The notes: generated by a model from the sequence alone, not told the origin. DNA of 64,000 nt from Macrotis lagotis (GCF_037893015.1 NC_133658.1:17914268-17978267), one strand, 5' to 3'; shown: positions 46,892 to 60,523, numbered from the stretch's first letter. Program-made: numbers and translations.

Positions 46892-47209
46892 CCAATCGGC
46901 GCCGAACGCCGGGGCTCGATCGGAGCCAATGGGCGACGCTGGAGGGGCGTCGCTTCCGCGATTGGTGGGCCGAGGGGAGCGAGGGGCGGGACGGCGGGCC
47001 TGGCCGAGGAACGGGTCGCCGCTCCTCCTCCTCCGACTCCCCGGGTTCCCTCGCACTGCTTCACGATTGGACGGGCGCCGAGGCCATCACCCTCCGGGCT
47101 CCCGCCCCGAAGCTGCCTCGGCTTCCGATTGGCTCCTCTCTTGGTCCCACTTCGGCCTCCTCCCGCAGTCACGTTCCATTCGGTCCCGCCTCCGCCTCCT
47201 CGCGATTGG
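46892..47209. promoter_or_regulatory. Array of six CCAAT (NF-Y) boxes
   Basis: CCAAT or its complement lies at 46892-46896, 46926-46930, 46961-46965, 47066-47070, 47128-47132 and 47205-47209. The first three are 34 and 35 bp apart, close to the spacing seen in mitotic cyclin and CDC25C promoters. The last three lie nearer to KCTD9. Motif matches only; occupancy is inferred. Confidence 0.7.
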
Positions 47210-47482
47210 GCGAGCGGCCCCCGGCCCTGCTCTGCGATGGGCCCGAGGCGCCGCCGGTCTCCCCGAGGGCGGGGTGAGGGGAAAGGCCAGGAACGGGCGG
47301 AGTAGTGGGGTGTGGAGAGTGGGAGGGACGGCTCTCGGGGGTGTGTGTCGGGGTCCGGGGCCGCGGGACCCCTCCCCGGGGGGCGGGTCAGGCTGAGGGC
47401 CGCCTCTGGGCCCCGGGCGGGCGGCGGGGGCGCGGGGGACGGCGGGGTGGCGGCTCCCTCGGGCCCCGGCGCGGGCAGCGCG

Positions 47483-47530
47483 ATGCGGCGGGTCACCCTG
47501 TTCCTGAACGGCAGCCCCAAGAACGGCAAG
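47483..47530 (+). CDS. KCTD9: KCTD9 exon 1
   Basis: [16 protein letters not shown], 16 codons, donor AAG/GTGAGG, phase 0. Identical in residues to human KCTD9 as I remember it. Confidence 0.95.
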
Positions 47531-50500
47531 GTGAGGCGGGGGGCGTGGGGGGCCATGGGTGGGGGCCGGGGCGTGGGGGTGGGGAGCCGGGGCGGGAGGG
47601 GGGGGCGCCCTGTTCCTGAACGGCAGCCCCCAGAACGGCAAGGTGAGGCGGGGGGGCGCCCTGGCCCCCGCACACGTGGCTGCCCCCCCCGAGGTCGGGG
47701 GTCCGCGCCGCAGCCCCGGGGTGCAGGGACAGTGGCGGGAGGGGCGGGGCCCGGGGCCCCCCGGGAGCAGGAAGACCCCCCACTCGCCGGGCCCAGCCCA
47801 GCCTCCCACGTTGGGGCCCCCCGAGGGCCCCCCGGACCCGGCCTGCCCTGGCGCCCCCGCGCCTGCGCCCGGTGGGGAAACTGAGGCCCCCGGGCCTGGC
47901 CTTCCTTCTCTGGACTCGGGGGTCCTGCTGGGCTTGTGCCTTGAGTTTGGGTGAGGGCCACGGCGCCAGGCTGGCCCCCCTCCAGGAGCCCGGCTGGGAG
48001 GAGTTGGCCCCAATGCCAGGAATGGGGCAAGTGACTCGCCCAAGGCCACAGTGCCCGAGGCTGGATTTTAATGCGGGCCCGGACTGGTAGAGCCTCTGGG
48101 TCGCGCAGTGGCCAGAGCCCGGCCGGGCATCAGGAAGACTCCTCCCTGAGCTGGTCCAGCCTCCAGCACCTTGTGGCTGTGTGACTCTGAACAAGTCACT
48201 TAACCCTGGTGCCACGGCCTTTCTTTGGCCTGGCCAGTGGGGATGGCTGAGGGCAGGTTTGGAGTTCTCCCAACTCCATCCCCGGCCCTGCTCAGGTGTT
48301 GTCTTTAGCAAATGACTTCACCTTCCTCTGAAAAATGAATGACCTAAGGCCCCTAGATTCCTCAGCCTGATCTCAATCTTGCATATTTCATATTTCTCTT
48401 CTGTAAAATATTGATATTACTTGTGCTGAGAACGGTAATAGAGGCTAGCGCCCTTGGGGTTAGAAAGACCTGGATTTCAGTTGGGGGGGGTATCAGGTGC
48501 TCTGGGCTGAGCATTCTGAGGACTGTCTGCACTCCCTAATCCGCTCTTCTCCCCTTGGATCCCACACAGGGCTGGACCAGGGAAATCCACTTTATCTCCA
48601 AATTGTTTCTATAGCCCAGTGCAAATGGGAACCCTGTCTAGTAGTTACAGTTGTGAAATCTAGCCTTGTAGCTGGAAGGGATGGGGAGGGGAGCCAGACC
48701 CTGGATCCTCACCAACCATGTGGGAGTTAGGTGCTATTATGTCTCCATTTTATGGATGGGGAAACTGAGGTACAGAGATGCTAAGTGACTTGGCTAGACT
48801 CACACAACTAAGCTAGTATCTGTGATTGTGCTTGAATGTAGGCCTTCCTGACTCCAGGTGAACCATGTCAGCTAGCTGCCTTCCAGAGACAATAGGTGAC
48901 TTCTACTTTAAACTTTGCATTTACAGCTGGGAGAAATGAGTCTCCAACAGGTGAAGTGATTTACACAGGGAACAACAGGTAGTTCCGGTTGCAGAGCCAG
49001 GATTCTGAGCTCCAATCCAGTATTTCCAGCTTATTGTTGGGGGATGGGGTTGGAGAAGGCATTGGAGGCCCAGAGGATTCTCAGGAAGAATTCGGCTGGC
49101 TGTAAGAAGAATCCTTTTTGATCATCTTGGGTTAAAGTTTGCAACATTTATCTGTCTCTGAACTTCTTGGCATTACAGTGGTCATAGAGTGGTTTACTTT
49201 GGAAACTTGGTCAGTAGATAAAGAAAGTATTCTTTTTGATGAGATAGAGGTCTCTGTGGATCTGACTTGGGGCCCAGAAGATACAGCCATGAGGAGGGCA
49301 GGTAGCAGGAACGTGTTTGGGATGCTAAGTCTGAATCACCCTGGGCAAGTCACTTAACTCTGCCTCACATCCAGTGCCATATATCCTGGTTCATATTTGA
49401 CCATTGGACCCATATGACTCTGAAGGAGAAAATGGCATAATGGAGGACAACCAATCTTCATCATCATCATCATCAGGTCTGAATAGTTTGTGGTAGGATT
49501 TTAAGACTGGGGGGGGGGCCTTCCACAACAGACTAAAGTTAATGTGATTCTTTTTTTTGTTTGTCATTAGATTTTTGATATACTTGGACCATTCCTAAGT
49601 TCAATTAAACCTAAAATTCTGTTGGCCACTGGCATTTATTTATTAACTCTTTAGATTTTGCTACTCTCCTGGGCCCTGGGGAATCCAAAGAAAGAGGAAA
49701 GATAATCCTGTCCTCTAGGGCTTCAACTTTCTCTTTCTGGACATATTAGGTAAATGTATAGGTTTATCAGATATCCAGACTAGATAAAGGTTGTACTAAA
49801 GACTAGGAAAGGCCTTCTGCCTAAGAGGAAATGTAAGCAGCAGAAACTTTCCAAGCTTGGGGCCTACCCAGGGTAAAGTTTCTGAGATGGGAGAAGCAGC
49901 ATTTGAAGGAGAGTAAAGAGCTTGGATCCTTGAGGTTACTGGGAACCACAGGAGAAGGTGACAAGGTCAGATTTATGATTGATTGAAGGTTGAATTAGAA
50001 TCTGCAGAGACTGAGGGCCCAGAGACCAGTTAGAAAGTTATTTCATTGGACCTGGCTGCAGGTGATGAGGGCCTTAACCTAAGGTTGTAGTTATGAAATG
50101 AAGGGAAGGCCACACAGAAGAGATGTCATCAAAACGATAAGATTTGGTACATTTGAGTCAGAGATAGTAAGGAAGTATCACCAAGAAACTTAGATTCTGG
50201 GGAGGGAGGGGCAGTGAAATCTGTTTTCAATACCTTTGGAGGGCATGGCTTAAGGGGTTGTCATTTGCTCTTTGTACCCCTTGTCTAGCTGTGACATCCC
50301 ATCTACTATCCCACTGCCCCTACCTTCTTGCCCCACCCATCACTAGAAACTATTGGTCTTTGGGGGGATGTTTGCTATATTTGTTTGGTCTCTGAATGGC
50401 AGAAGGGAAAAACTGGATTATTAGAAATTGTCTTGTGTCTGTGTGACTGAGAACCAGTCTTTGTATGGGACCATGCATTTAGACTGAAGCGTAACTTATT

Positions 50501-53500
50501 TCATTGACTAGAAAGTTCTGTTTTTCTTCTTCCTAGAATTGACAGAAACAGGGTTGTGGGGTACTGTTGAACGTTCTCCAATTTTGGGGGGGCGGCTAGG
50601 TGCCACAGTGGATAAAGCACCGGCTCTGGAGTCCAGAGTACCTGGGTTCAAATCCGGTCTCAGATACTTAATAATTACCTAGCTGTGTGGCCTTGGGCAA
50701 GCCAGGTAACCCCGTTTGCCTTGCAAAAAAAAAAAAAAAACTAAAAAAAAAGTTCTCTGATTTTCATAAATATTAAAACTATTCATAGTCAGTCTTTTTC
50801 AACATTCAAGTTGACCTTTACATTGCTATTTCCAAATACAAACATAAAACCAAACTAATAATAAAGTGGATTTTTTTTTTAATGTTCATCAACTCCCAGA
50901 TTGTGGGAATGAAATATCTAATTAAAGAAGACAATTTTATGCTGCTTTAATTTGGTCTAAGTTTTCATCCTCTTTGAGCTGCTTTTTGCAGATCCCTTTT
51001 TCTATTATTCAAAATATGGAACCATTGTATTGTCACTGGAAAAAATGACTTAGTATATGCAGAGCAATAAAACATTTTTGTCTCTAGAAACAGGCCTCAG
51101 ATCAACCTTTTGCTTATCTAACATCTCTGGTATGTTACTGCTGGTGAAATGCCAACTGGCTAGCCAAAATCCAAGGCCTGATCCTGGAGACTTAACTATA
51201 TTCTTCATCTCCATGGAATTACAAGGGTTTTTTTTGTTTTGTTTTGTTTTAATTTTTTTTAATGCTAAAATTGGCTGAGTTATTCTCTACCTATATTTGT
51301 TCAAGGAAGTTACTTTTCTTTAAAAAGGGGTCCTGAAGCTTTTGAGGTTTTAGATTAAGAATAAAAACTTACTTTAATTTTCACTTTTTATCTTCAGAGA
51401 ATTTTAGGATAGTAATCAGCATTTCTCAAGTTTTGTAGAAAAATATTTCCAGATGTGGCTAAATTTATTCCAGAGGGATTACTTTAGTAAAAGGTGGAGA
51501 CGATTGATATTGCAAAGGAGCCTCAGAAATAAATCACACTATAAACCTTAGTTAACCCTTTTGTGTAAAATATCTTAAGATTTCTTCTGTCATAAAAAAT
51601 TTTTGTAAAAATTTTATCTGTCATTTTTTAAAAAATGATCAGCAATATAGAAATGTTTTGCATGGCTGCACATATAATCTATATGAAATTTCTTGCCTTC
51701 CTTAAGGGGGGGGGGAAGGAAAAGAATCTGCAGCTCTAAATTTGTTTTTAAATGTCAATTTTTTTCCTTTCCATGCAAAGTAGAAAAACAAAAATGAATT
51801 AAAAAAAGAAATGATAGGAGAATTAAAATTATAGTTTCTTTTTTAATGAAACCCAAAACTTCCTGGCCTTATTTTAAATACATCTTACATTGTGTGAATG
51901 TGGCTTTGTTCCAGGACTTAAGCTCACTTAAACAACTCCTTCCGAACCAGCCCACAAACCTTTCCCTAATCCTAACTCAAGGGTGCTATGAACCTTTCAG
52001 TCTCCCTTGCTCAAAACCTAGGTGTCATCCTTGACTCCTTACCTTCATTTCCTGTATCTGTATCTAATCTGTTACATCCTGCCTATTTTACCCTCTTAAC
52101 ATTTTACAGATTATCCTCCTTGTCTCCTCAGCTTCTACCCCACTCTAGTATAGACCCTCATCTAAAAGCATTTAAATACTCTCCTACTCAATAAATTTCT
52201 GTGACTCCTCTCATCTCCAAACTCTGATACAAAATTTTCTGTTTGATGTTCAGAGCCCTTTATATTCTGATCCTGAGTTTTTTCTGTCTTCTTTCACCTT
52301 ACTCCATGACATAGATCCTTCAGTCTAGTGGCTCTGACCTCTGGGCAATTCCATGGCCAAGATCCTCCATCTCCTTACTCTCCTGCTGTGTCCTCCCTTT
52401 TCATCTCCACCTCCTGACTCCCTCCCAGCTACAATTCCACTTTTAGCAAGACTCTTCTTAATGCTGGTGCCTTCCCTCTGCAGTTTCTCCAACTCTTGGT
52501 ATTTTAGAAATTGGCTTAAGATCATTCAAACTCTAACGAATCTCAGCTGGGTCATTTCTGCCCTTATTTTCCACTAACTTTGGTCACAGTGGGCCCAAAC
52601 AGCTGCATCCACAGTGCTGCTTCCCCAGAACTCCAGAAGTTCATGCATCATCACTGTGATTCCTATTTTTGGAGATTTAAATATGCTTTAACTTCATGGT
52701 ACCTATGTTAGTGAAGGCCTCCCCTTCATTCTGCATTTTGACAGTTTTTCAATACCTTCTGGCAAGTAAGGACTGTTTCCTGTTCAGGTTATTGATGTTA
52801 AAAAGTACAAAATTATGAACTCCTGTTTTGGTAAAATAGGAGGTTTGCATTGTTGAACTATTTCCAGTTGAATATTGCACAAAAAACAAAACAAAACAGG
52901 GTGCTGTCACATTAATATCCTTTTGAGTTGGTCATCTTTTTGTAAGGAAAGATGGTTTGAGACTTCATTGTTTTACTTGTTATTTGACAGACATCAAAGC
53001 AAATTGATTTAACCTAACTATTAAATATAACCAGTGGTAGGTGAATTGGTTAGCATTATTCCAAGAACTGTTTTATGGAATGTGGCCTCTGAGGACTCTT
53101 CTGGGATTAGGTCTAGGAGTTAATAATTACTAATTGACCAGAGTCTTCGTAATATCGACATGCATTTTTCAACTTTTCAATCTTCAGTAATTTAAGTGTG
53201 CTATGTAGACAATGCATCTAAAGTGCATATATACAATTGTTCTCAACCGAGCAGGCCGCTGGCTCAGCCATAGATGGATGTGTTCTGGTCAGTTATATAA
53301 TGAAGCCTCTCTTCAACTGTCAGAGAGTTGCTTTGAAATGCATTCTACAGATGCCCTTCCAAAGATGAAGTGCTTACTCTGCATATAGAATTCACTTTGC
53401 TAAGTGTTAGGCACAGATCTAGGTTTAACTTGGCCAGATCCCTGCTCTCCAGCAGCTGCCCTTCTGGGGAAGTCACCCCATGTATCTAGAGAGAAGCCAA

Positions 53501-56500
53501 ATCTAAAGCAGCAGATGAAAGAACAGAGTATAGTCCTCATCTCCCTTACTCCCAAATTCAGTATTTTTCTTTTAAAAAAAAATAGTTTCTTGAAACTTAA
53601 ATTATTGAAGTTTAAAAGGTAAAAATTAAACAGATATATACCAACCACTGCTATGTTCTTTCCATTACCAGATGTCTATTGAATGTATCCTAAATACTTA
53701 TTGAAATAAATTCTAGCAGCCTTATCTAAGTAAAGGACACTATGAATACCAATATCCTAAGACTATCCATCTTTCCCTCCCTCCTCAAGCCCCCTGCAAA
53801 GCTGACAAGTTCATTCACTAGATTGCAAAATGGAGAGAGCCTGAACTTGGAGTCAGACATCTGGGGTTCTGTTACCTTGGGCAAGTTCTTGGACCTCTCA
53901 GACCTTGAGACGATCCTCCTCTGTGAAATGGAACTAATGATGGCCCTTGCCTCTCTCAGAGGTTGTTAAGGTCAGAAGAGGTCAGACTTCTAGAGAGTTT
54001 GCAAAGCTTAAAACTATAAAATGTTATTTAAATGAACCTGAAACCATTTGTCTTGTTACCATCCTGTTTTTTGTGGTTGCTCAACGTGACCCTCCGGTGT
54101 CCTCCATTCCACACACTTCTCATTTCTGTCACAGCCCTTTGGCAAAGTATGGTAAATAAAAGTGTCACTCAAGGTCTTTGGTGTCTCTGTATGGGAGTGG
54201 ATGTCACCCCAGGCTCTTGAAGGCTGGGTCAGTGGTCAGTGCCATCTCTGACTCTGTTCTAGCAGACCAAAAAGAATTCAGGGAGGAGACTTACAATAGA
54301 TTGGCTTAACGAACCAGTCTAGCTCGAGGCAGTCATGTCACCAAAAGGTCGTCCCCTAAGGTAACCCAGGTAGCACAGTGGCTAGAATATTGAGTCAGAA
54401 ACATTGGATTTCAAATGTGACCTTAGAAACAGATCACTTCTTTCTGTCTGAGTTTCCTTATCTGTAAAATGGGAGTGATAAGAATCAATTCTATCTCCCC
54501 AGATTATTGTGAGGATAAATTATTTGTAAAATGCTTTACAAATCTTAAAGTATGTCTGAAATTGTTGTTCGGTGGGGTACAATTCTTAATGAGGTTTTAG
54601 GGGTTTTCTTGGCAAAGATACTGGAATACTTTGTCATTCATTTCCTTATCCAGCTCATTTTACAGTTGAGGAAATTGAGGCAAACAAGGTGAAGTGTCTT
54701 GCCCAGGGTCATAAAGCCAATAAGTGTCTGAGGCCAGATTTGAATTTAGGAACTGGAAACCCCTCATGCTATTTGTTGTGCTCCCTAGCTGCCCTAATCT
54801 GAAATTCTAGTTGTTCTTCTCAGGTAATAATTGTTTTGGCCACTACATTTTAGAAAACTCATTTTCTCAGCTCTGGAGGACTTGCTCCTAAAGACTACTT
54901 TGTCTAGTGAAAGTCTGAAATGAAAATACTACTATTCTCATGCCATTGCTTGTTTCTGTTCAAGTGTTTAAGATAAATATAAAATACCATTGATTCCTTT
55001 TCAGATAAATACTTTTAGAATTAAAAGGTCAGCCTTCTCTTTGAAACATCGTCTTCTTCTTACTATGTCAGAGCACTTTCTGCCTTTATCACACCCCCTG
55101 TGTGTTACCCCAGAGAACCACGGATTCAAAGAAACTTAAAAAAAAACCAAAACATACCTGTCCCTGTCCTGAGGGAGCTCATTTTTTAAAAGTTCTAATG
55201 TTCAATTTAGTTTATATTCAATGTCAAGGGGAGAATTTGAGCATGCCTATTTAAAACAGATTGCCCGTCAGAAATGTGACTTGTGGTATTAATTATATTG
55301 ATCCATAAAATCAAGCTGGGATGAAAAACTATGGAAAACAGTATGGGTTAAGGCTTGCTTGGTCTAGCTTTGGGGAAATTTGTAAGTGTTAAGGCTTCTG
55401 CTATGATTGGTGTCTGTTTTTCAACCCTTTTCTTGAACTGGTAGTCCACTGTATATTTTATTGCACGGTAGATTCTCAAACTGCTAGACTTCATTTAATT
55501 AATGTATTTGTCAAAACTAGAAGCCTTAGGGAAAATGACAAATTTTAGACTAATCAAAAATATCTGACCCTGAGAAAAAGCTGGGTGCTTCCCAAGCATT
55601 AAAGCTGGCTCATAAAACTTTAAAACCACCATTTGGCCAAGTGGAGCCTCCCATTTCCAATAACTCCAAAGATATTTTCTAGATCTCAGGGGCTGATAGA
55701 GAACATAAAGCTAAATTAAATATAACACTCAGGAACATACTTGTTCAGCCATGCACATCAGCCTTGTCCTTAGCTATTTGCCTGTGTACTTTAAAGCTAA
55801 TGATTTATGACAGTCTAAAGCCAGAGAATGTTGACCCATTCAGTACTAACTGCTTAGTTACAATAGAAATCAGATTGGAAACTATTTTGTGGAATGACAA
55901 ATATGATAAATTGTGTGTGTGTGTGTGTGTTAGAGAGAGAGAGATACTTAAATGAGATGTTCTGACCCATCTCTCACTTTGGGCTTTGTTTTGGAACTAT
56001 TTTGCTCCCTAGAGGAAGACTCCTCTTGGGCTCTGGTTGCCTCATGAATCAGCTTTTAGTGTGCTGGGTAGGTTTGGGGGTTTATGATAGATTTTTCCTG
56101 TTGCGTGCACTAATCTGACTTGAACCTAGGAGGAAGATGGAAACTCCCCAACTCTTAACCTAAAACCAGTAATTTGGTTTTGAAAGACCTTGTGTGGACT
56201 TCAGCAGCTTGTTATTGTGAGTCTCAGTCTATGCTGAAGAGTTATATAATGCAAGTTGCTAAGACATCTGGTTTTAAACTAGAATTAATGTGATTATTTC
56301 TGAGTATTGTGCTTGATTTCATTCTCTTCTTTAGAAGAGTGATGTGGAACTCTTTGTTTCAAGAATCACTGACTCTCAAAGGAGAACTAAATGGAAGGAA
56401 AAGTCAACTTAATTTCATTTGGGTGTTTTTTTTAATTCTCTCTTTTGAATGGTGAACTCAAGGGTCCAAAAAGTAAGAAATCACCTTTTTTTCATTGAAG

Positions 56501-59500
56501 AAACATATGTTTTGATTTGATAAAATAGTATCTTAAAGGAAATACTGTATGTAATGTCAGATGTCAGTCAAGGAAGGAATGGAAGGAATAATGGAAGAGA
56601 ATGCCTAAAGGGGGAGAAAAATTAAGGGGAGGAATAACTACAGAGAGGCCAATTAGACCAATAGAAAGTGGGAGAAAGAAGGGAAGATTGATTGATAGTC
56701 AGGAGGTTCTGAAACAAATCCAAGTGCTGACTTTGTTAAGGGACCCTCTGCCATGTCATTCCTCCCTGTGCTTGAGATCTTCTGCTCTCCTATCTCCTGA
56801 TTCTACCCACCCTCACTTCTCCCAAGATTTGGTATGGCCATCTCTGAACAGATATTAGTTTAGTCTTACCATCATCTTCCTTAGAATTGGACATTTGTCA
56901 TTCTGATCCCTCCTGTTTCTCTTTATGACCCTTTTCTGGCCAGCTAGTATCTGTCTTCCTTACTCCCTGTTTTTAAAAAAAGGTGTTAACTCTAAACCAA
57001 ACTTTATTTTCTTTACTGTGTAAGCTGCTACCCATCATTCCTGCCACATTTCCACCATCTCATGTTAAAGTTTCTTGTGTACATACAGTGTAGCACACTC
57101 ACCGTCCTCTACTTTTCCCCTTAAAGATAAACAGTAAAGTCTTTGAGGACAGAAACAATTTGTTTTTTATATCTATCCCACAGGTAGCAGTCACTTAAGA
57201 AGTGTTCTTGAGTAGATTATCCTAATTTTCAAAATAAATCGGGTCCCTAGAGAGATTCTCTGCCCCTTGTTTGGTATTTGTAGATGCTTTCAATCATCTT
57301 ATTGAGTGGTTGATCATAAAGGGTTTTATATATATCTTCTGTTTTCTTTCTTTCTTTTTTTTTTTTTTGCAAGGCAAACAGGGTTAAGTGGTTTGCCCAA
57401 GGCCACACAGCTAGGTAATTATTAAGTGTTTGAGGTCGGATTTGAACCCAAGTATTCCTGACTCCAGGGCTGGTGTACTCATTCCTCTTTTTTTTTCCAT
57501 TCCCCTTCTGAACCGGAAGGCAGAGCATTCCCACCAGTGATGCCCCCCCCCCCCGGGTCCTTGCCAACTGCCCTGCTGCTGGGACCTTACAGACAACCAA
57601 ACTTTTCCATCTATCTTGCAGTCAAACAGGTATCATCTGCCCTAATTGGAATAGGAGCTGCTAGAACTTTTCTCCTGGCCCCTAATGGCCCCATTACTTA
57701 GTCCAGGTCATGGCTGACATATTGTAAGCACTTGATGGAGGTCTAGTCATTCATTTGGATGCTCAACCTTTAGTCAGGAAGACTCTTCTACCTTGGTTCA
57801 AATTCGACCTCAGACACTCACTAACTGTGACCTGGGCAAGTCACTTCATGCTGTTTACATTTATTTCCTCATCTGTAAAATGAGCCAGAGAAGAAAATGG
57901 CAAAGCACATCTTTGCCAAGAAAATCCTCCATGTGATCACAGAGAGTGCATGCCTACAAGTCTTCCTCTAGGGATTATCATCACCAGACTTGTTTCATCT
58001 ATCTTCTGTTACAAGTCTTGAATAGATTTGGTTTCTGGTGCAAACAGATTTATTTATGGGTGATGACACTGTGTTAGCTAACAAAATATTTTCTTTACAG
58101 GTGGTTGCTGTGTATGGAACTTTATCAGACTTGCTTTCTGTGGCCAGCAACAAACTGGGAATCAAAGCAACAAGTGTGTATAATGGAAAGGGTGGACTGA
58201 TTGATGATATTGCTTTGATCAGGTAATTTTTATGAAAATTTAATTCAACTTTCATTGTGCTGCCAATCCCCAATTTGTCCTTCTAATCAGCTGATCATTT
58301 CTGTATCTGTCTCTGAAAGTGTACTCTAAACCATAAGGGTGGACTCTGCTCTAGAAGGACCTTTGTGGCCCCCTAGGCTAGTTTTTTTTTTTTTTTTTGG
58401 TTTCCCTAAAAGAATGAAAGTGAGGATGCCATTCTGGGCAGTGCAGTGAGCATAGGTACAGATGAATCAAATCATTTGGATTTTTCTAGGAGTTTGTTTA
58501 GAAATTGTTTTCTTTGTCACCAAAGCCATAATGTTTGGCAAATAACTTGTCTCTCCATTTATCTCTCCTGTTAGAACATAAGCACTTTGCAAATAGAGAT
58601 TTAATGAATGCTTAGTGACTAGATACCAATTTAGTTATGCAGAAGTTAGCATAGGTAAAAGTTTGGTCACTACTATTTGCATCTAATCAGATGAAGTTGG
58701 GAAAAACAGAAATTAGATTCGTTGGTCTCTTAGTCATCTTATCCCTTTAATTCAAATGCTGGGCCAAATACTTTGGAGTGACTTTGGCTCTTATTTTTAG
58801 GATATACTTCTAGGAAATTTAATATTACTCCAAAAACAGGACTTTTTTCTTTTTATAAGAAATCATTTTTTATTTATATTTTTATTTATTTATACATTAC
58901 TAAAATAGTCTTATAAGAGTAAACATAATTCGCCCCACACACAAAAATAAAAAACCTTTTGAGGAAAAAAAATGTGCTTCAGTCTCTGTCCTGATACCAT
59001 CAATTCTGTCTCTGTGGTGGATCGCATTCTTTATCATAAGTCCATCAGAGAAGTTACTTCCACAGTTGATGTTGCTGATTGTAATTCCCTCCATCCATTT
59101 CTCCCCACTACCAATTTTATATTTTCTCTCTCTTTTCACTCTGTTCCCTCATCAAAAGTGTGCTATGTGACAGCTGAGTGGCACAACAGATAGAGCACTG
59201 GCCTTGGGGCTAAGAGGCCCCAAGCCTACATCCCACCTCAGAGACCCAGCACCCACCCATCCCCTTGGTCCTGGACAGGCCATCTAGTCCCACCACCTTG
59301 CAAAATGTAAAAGAGAAAATGTATTATATCTGACTATCCTCTCCCATAATCTACCCCCTCCTCCTACCTTCTCCCTTCCCCTTTTTCCCATCCTCTTTCT
59401 CTTTTTTTTTCTAGATTTCTATGCCCTATTATATATATATATATATATATAATTTCCTTTCTGAGTCATTTCCAATAAGAGTAAAGGCTCCCTCAATCTC

Positions 59501-60489
59501 TCTCACCTCCCCCCTTCTATATTATTTCTTGACTTTTTTTACATGCAATATTTTAGTCTATTCTACCTCTCCTTTCCTTTCCTTTCTCCCCAGTATATTT
59601 CCTTTTCACCCTTTGACTCCATTTTTACAATATATTTTACCTTCAAATTTGTCTCCTATGTCTTGACTATTAAGAGCTCCTTCTAACTGCTCTATTAAAT
59701 GAGAAAGTTCATGTGAATATTATCAGTGTCATTTTTCTATGCAGGAATACATGCAATTCATCATCATTAAGTCTCTCATAATTTGCCCTTCTCCACTCTA
59801 ATGCTTCACCTGAGTCCTGTACTTGAAGATCAAACTTTCTGTTCAGCTCTGGTCATTTCAACAGGAACATTTGAAATTTCTGTTTCATTGAAAGTCCATC
59901 TTTCCCCCTGAAAGAGGATGTTCAGTTTAGATGGGTAGTTGATTCTCAGTTGCATTCCAAGCTCTTTTGCTTTCCAGAATATTATATTCCAAGTCCTACG
60001 AGCCCTTAAGGTGGATGCTGCCAAGTCCTGGGTAACCCTGACTGCAGCACCATAATATTTGAATTGTTTTGTTCTGGATGCTTGTAGTATTTTCTCTTTG
60101 ACTTGGGAGTTCTGCAGCTTAGCTGTAATATTCCTGGGGGTGATTTTTGGATCTCTCACAGTAGGAGATCAGTGTATTCTCTCAATTTCTATTTTGCCCC
60201 CCCACCCCAAACAGGGCTGCTTAATGGAAATATAAATTCTTCCAGAACAGAAAGTCTCAGCTGCACCTTTCTGAACTGTAAAAGGACCAACTCTAGGCTG
60301 CATAGGTAATAGGGTCTCCTTCCAATCATAGGCACTAGTGGAAGAGAACATATAGATAAAGATCATCTCAAGCAGCAGTGTGTGATTCTCATATCACTCG
60401 CCTTTGAGGTAAATAGACTTTAGGATATTGGTCTCATTGTTTTTTTTCTTAGTGAATTTTTCAATAACTGATAACTTGAATAATTCAGA

Positions 60490-60523
<34 letters not shown>

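Larger units (their letters stand above)
46040..47960. promoter_or_regulatory. CpG island, bidirectional CDCA2/KCTD9 promoter
   Basis: Very GC- and CpG-rich, in sharp contrast to the AT-rich flanks, and it sits between two divergent genes. The core (46.85-47.25 kb) has repeated CCAAT boxes in both orientations, which are over-represented in bidirectional promoters, and no clear TATA box. GGGCGG/CCCGCC Sp1-type sites are scattered throughout. Confidence 0.85.
47531..58100 (+). other. KCTD9 intron 1
   Basis: 10.6 kb. The first 0.5 kb belongs to the CpG island and holds the exon 1 partial duplication. The rest is MIR, MAR1-type and WSINE1-like SINEs, L2-like and L1 fragments and short unique stretches. 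52.6-53.7 and 55.0-56.5 kb show nothing recognised. Confidence 0.6.
58850..60165 (-). mobile_element. L1 fragment including ORF1 3' part
   Basis: The minus strand at 59830-60159 encodes [20 protein letters not shown], then [20 protein letters not shown] and [20 protein letters not shown], the C-terminal domain of L1 ORF1p (compare TPRNI, ETLQARREWNxIF, YPAKLSF). The segment is open for 109 codons but truncated. The part left of it (58.85-59.8 kb) looks like the matching 3'-ward sequence; a SINE sits at 59168-59310. Confidence 0.75.

Noticed and set aside
47312-47482. N-terminal extension of KCTD9 in frame with exon 1
   Set aside because: The frame is open upstream but begins with GTG, not ATG; no in-frame ATG is present, and the known start [10 protein letters not shown] is at 47483.
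47559-47642. Alternative first exon of KCTD9 through the duplicated exon 1 copy (in phase with exon 2)
   Set aside because: The frame would join exon 2 in phase, but its first possible codon is GTG; without an ATG there is no ordinary initiation.
46771-48311. Long minus-strand frames (272-419 codons) antisense to KCTD9 exon 1
   Set aside because: Stop-poor because of GC content; no start context, domain or splice logic, and they run antisense to a verified exon.
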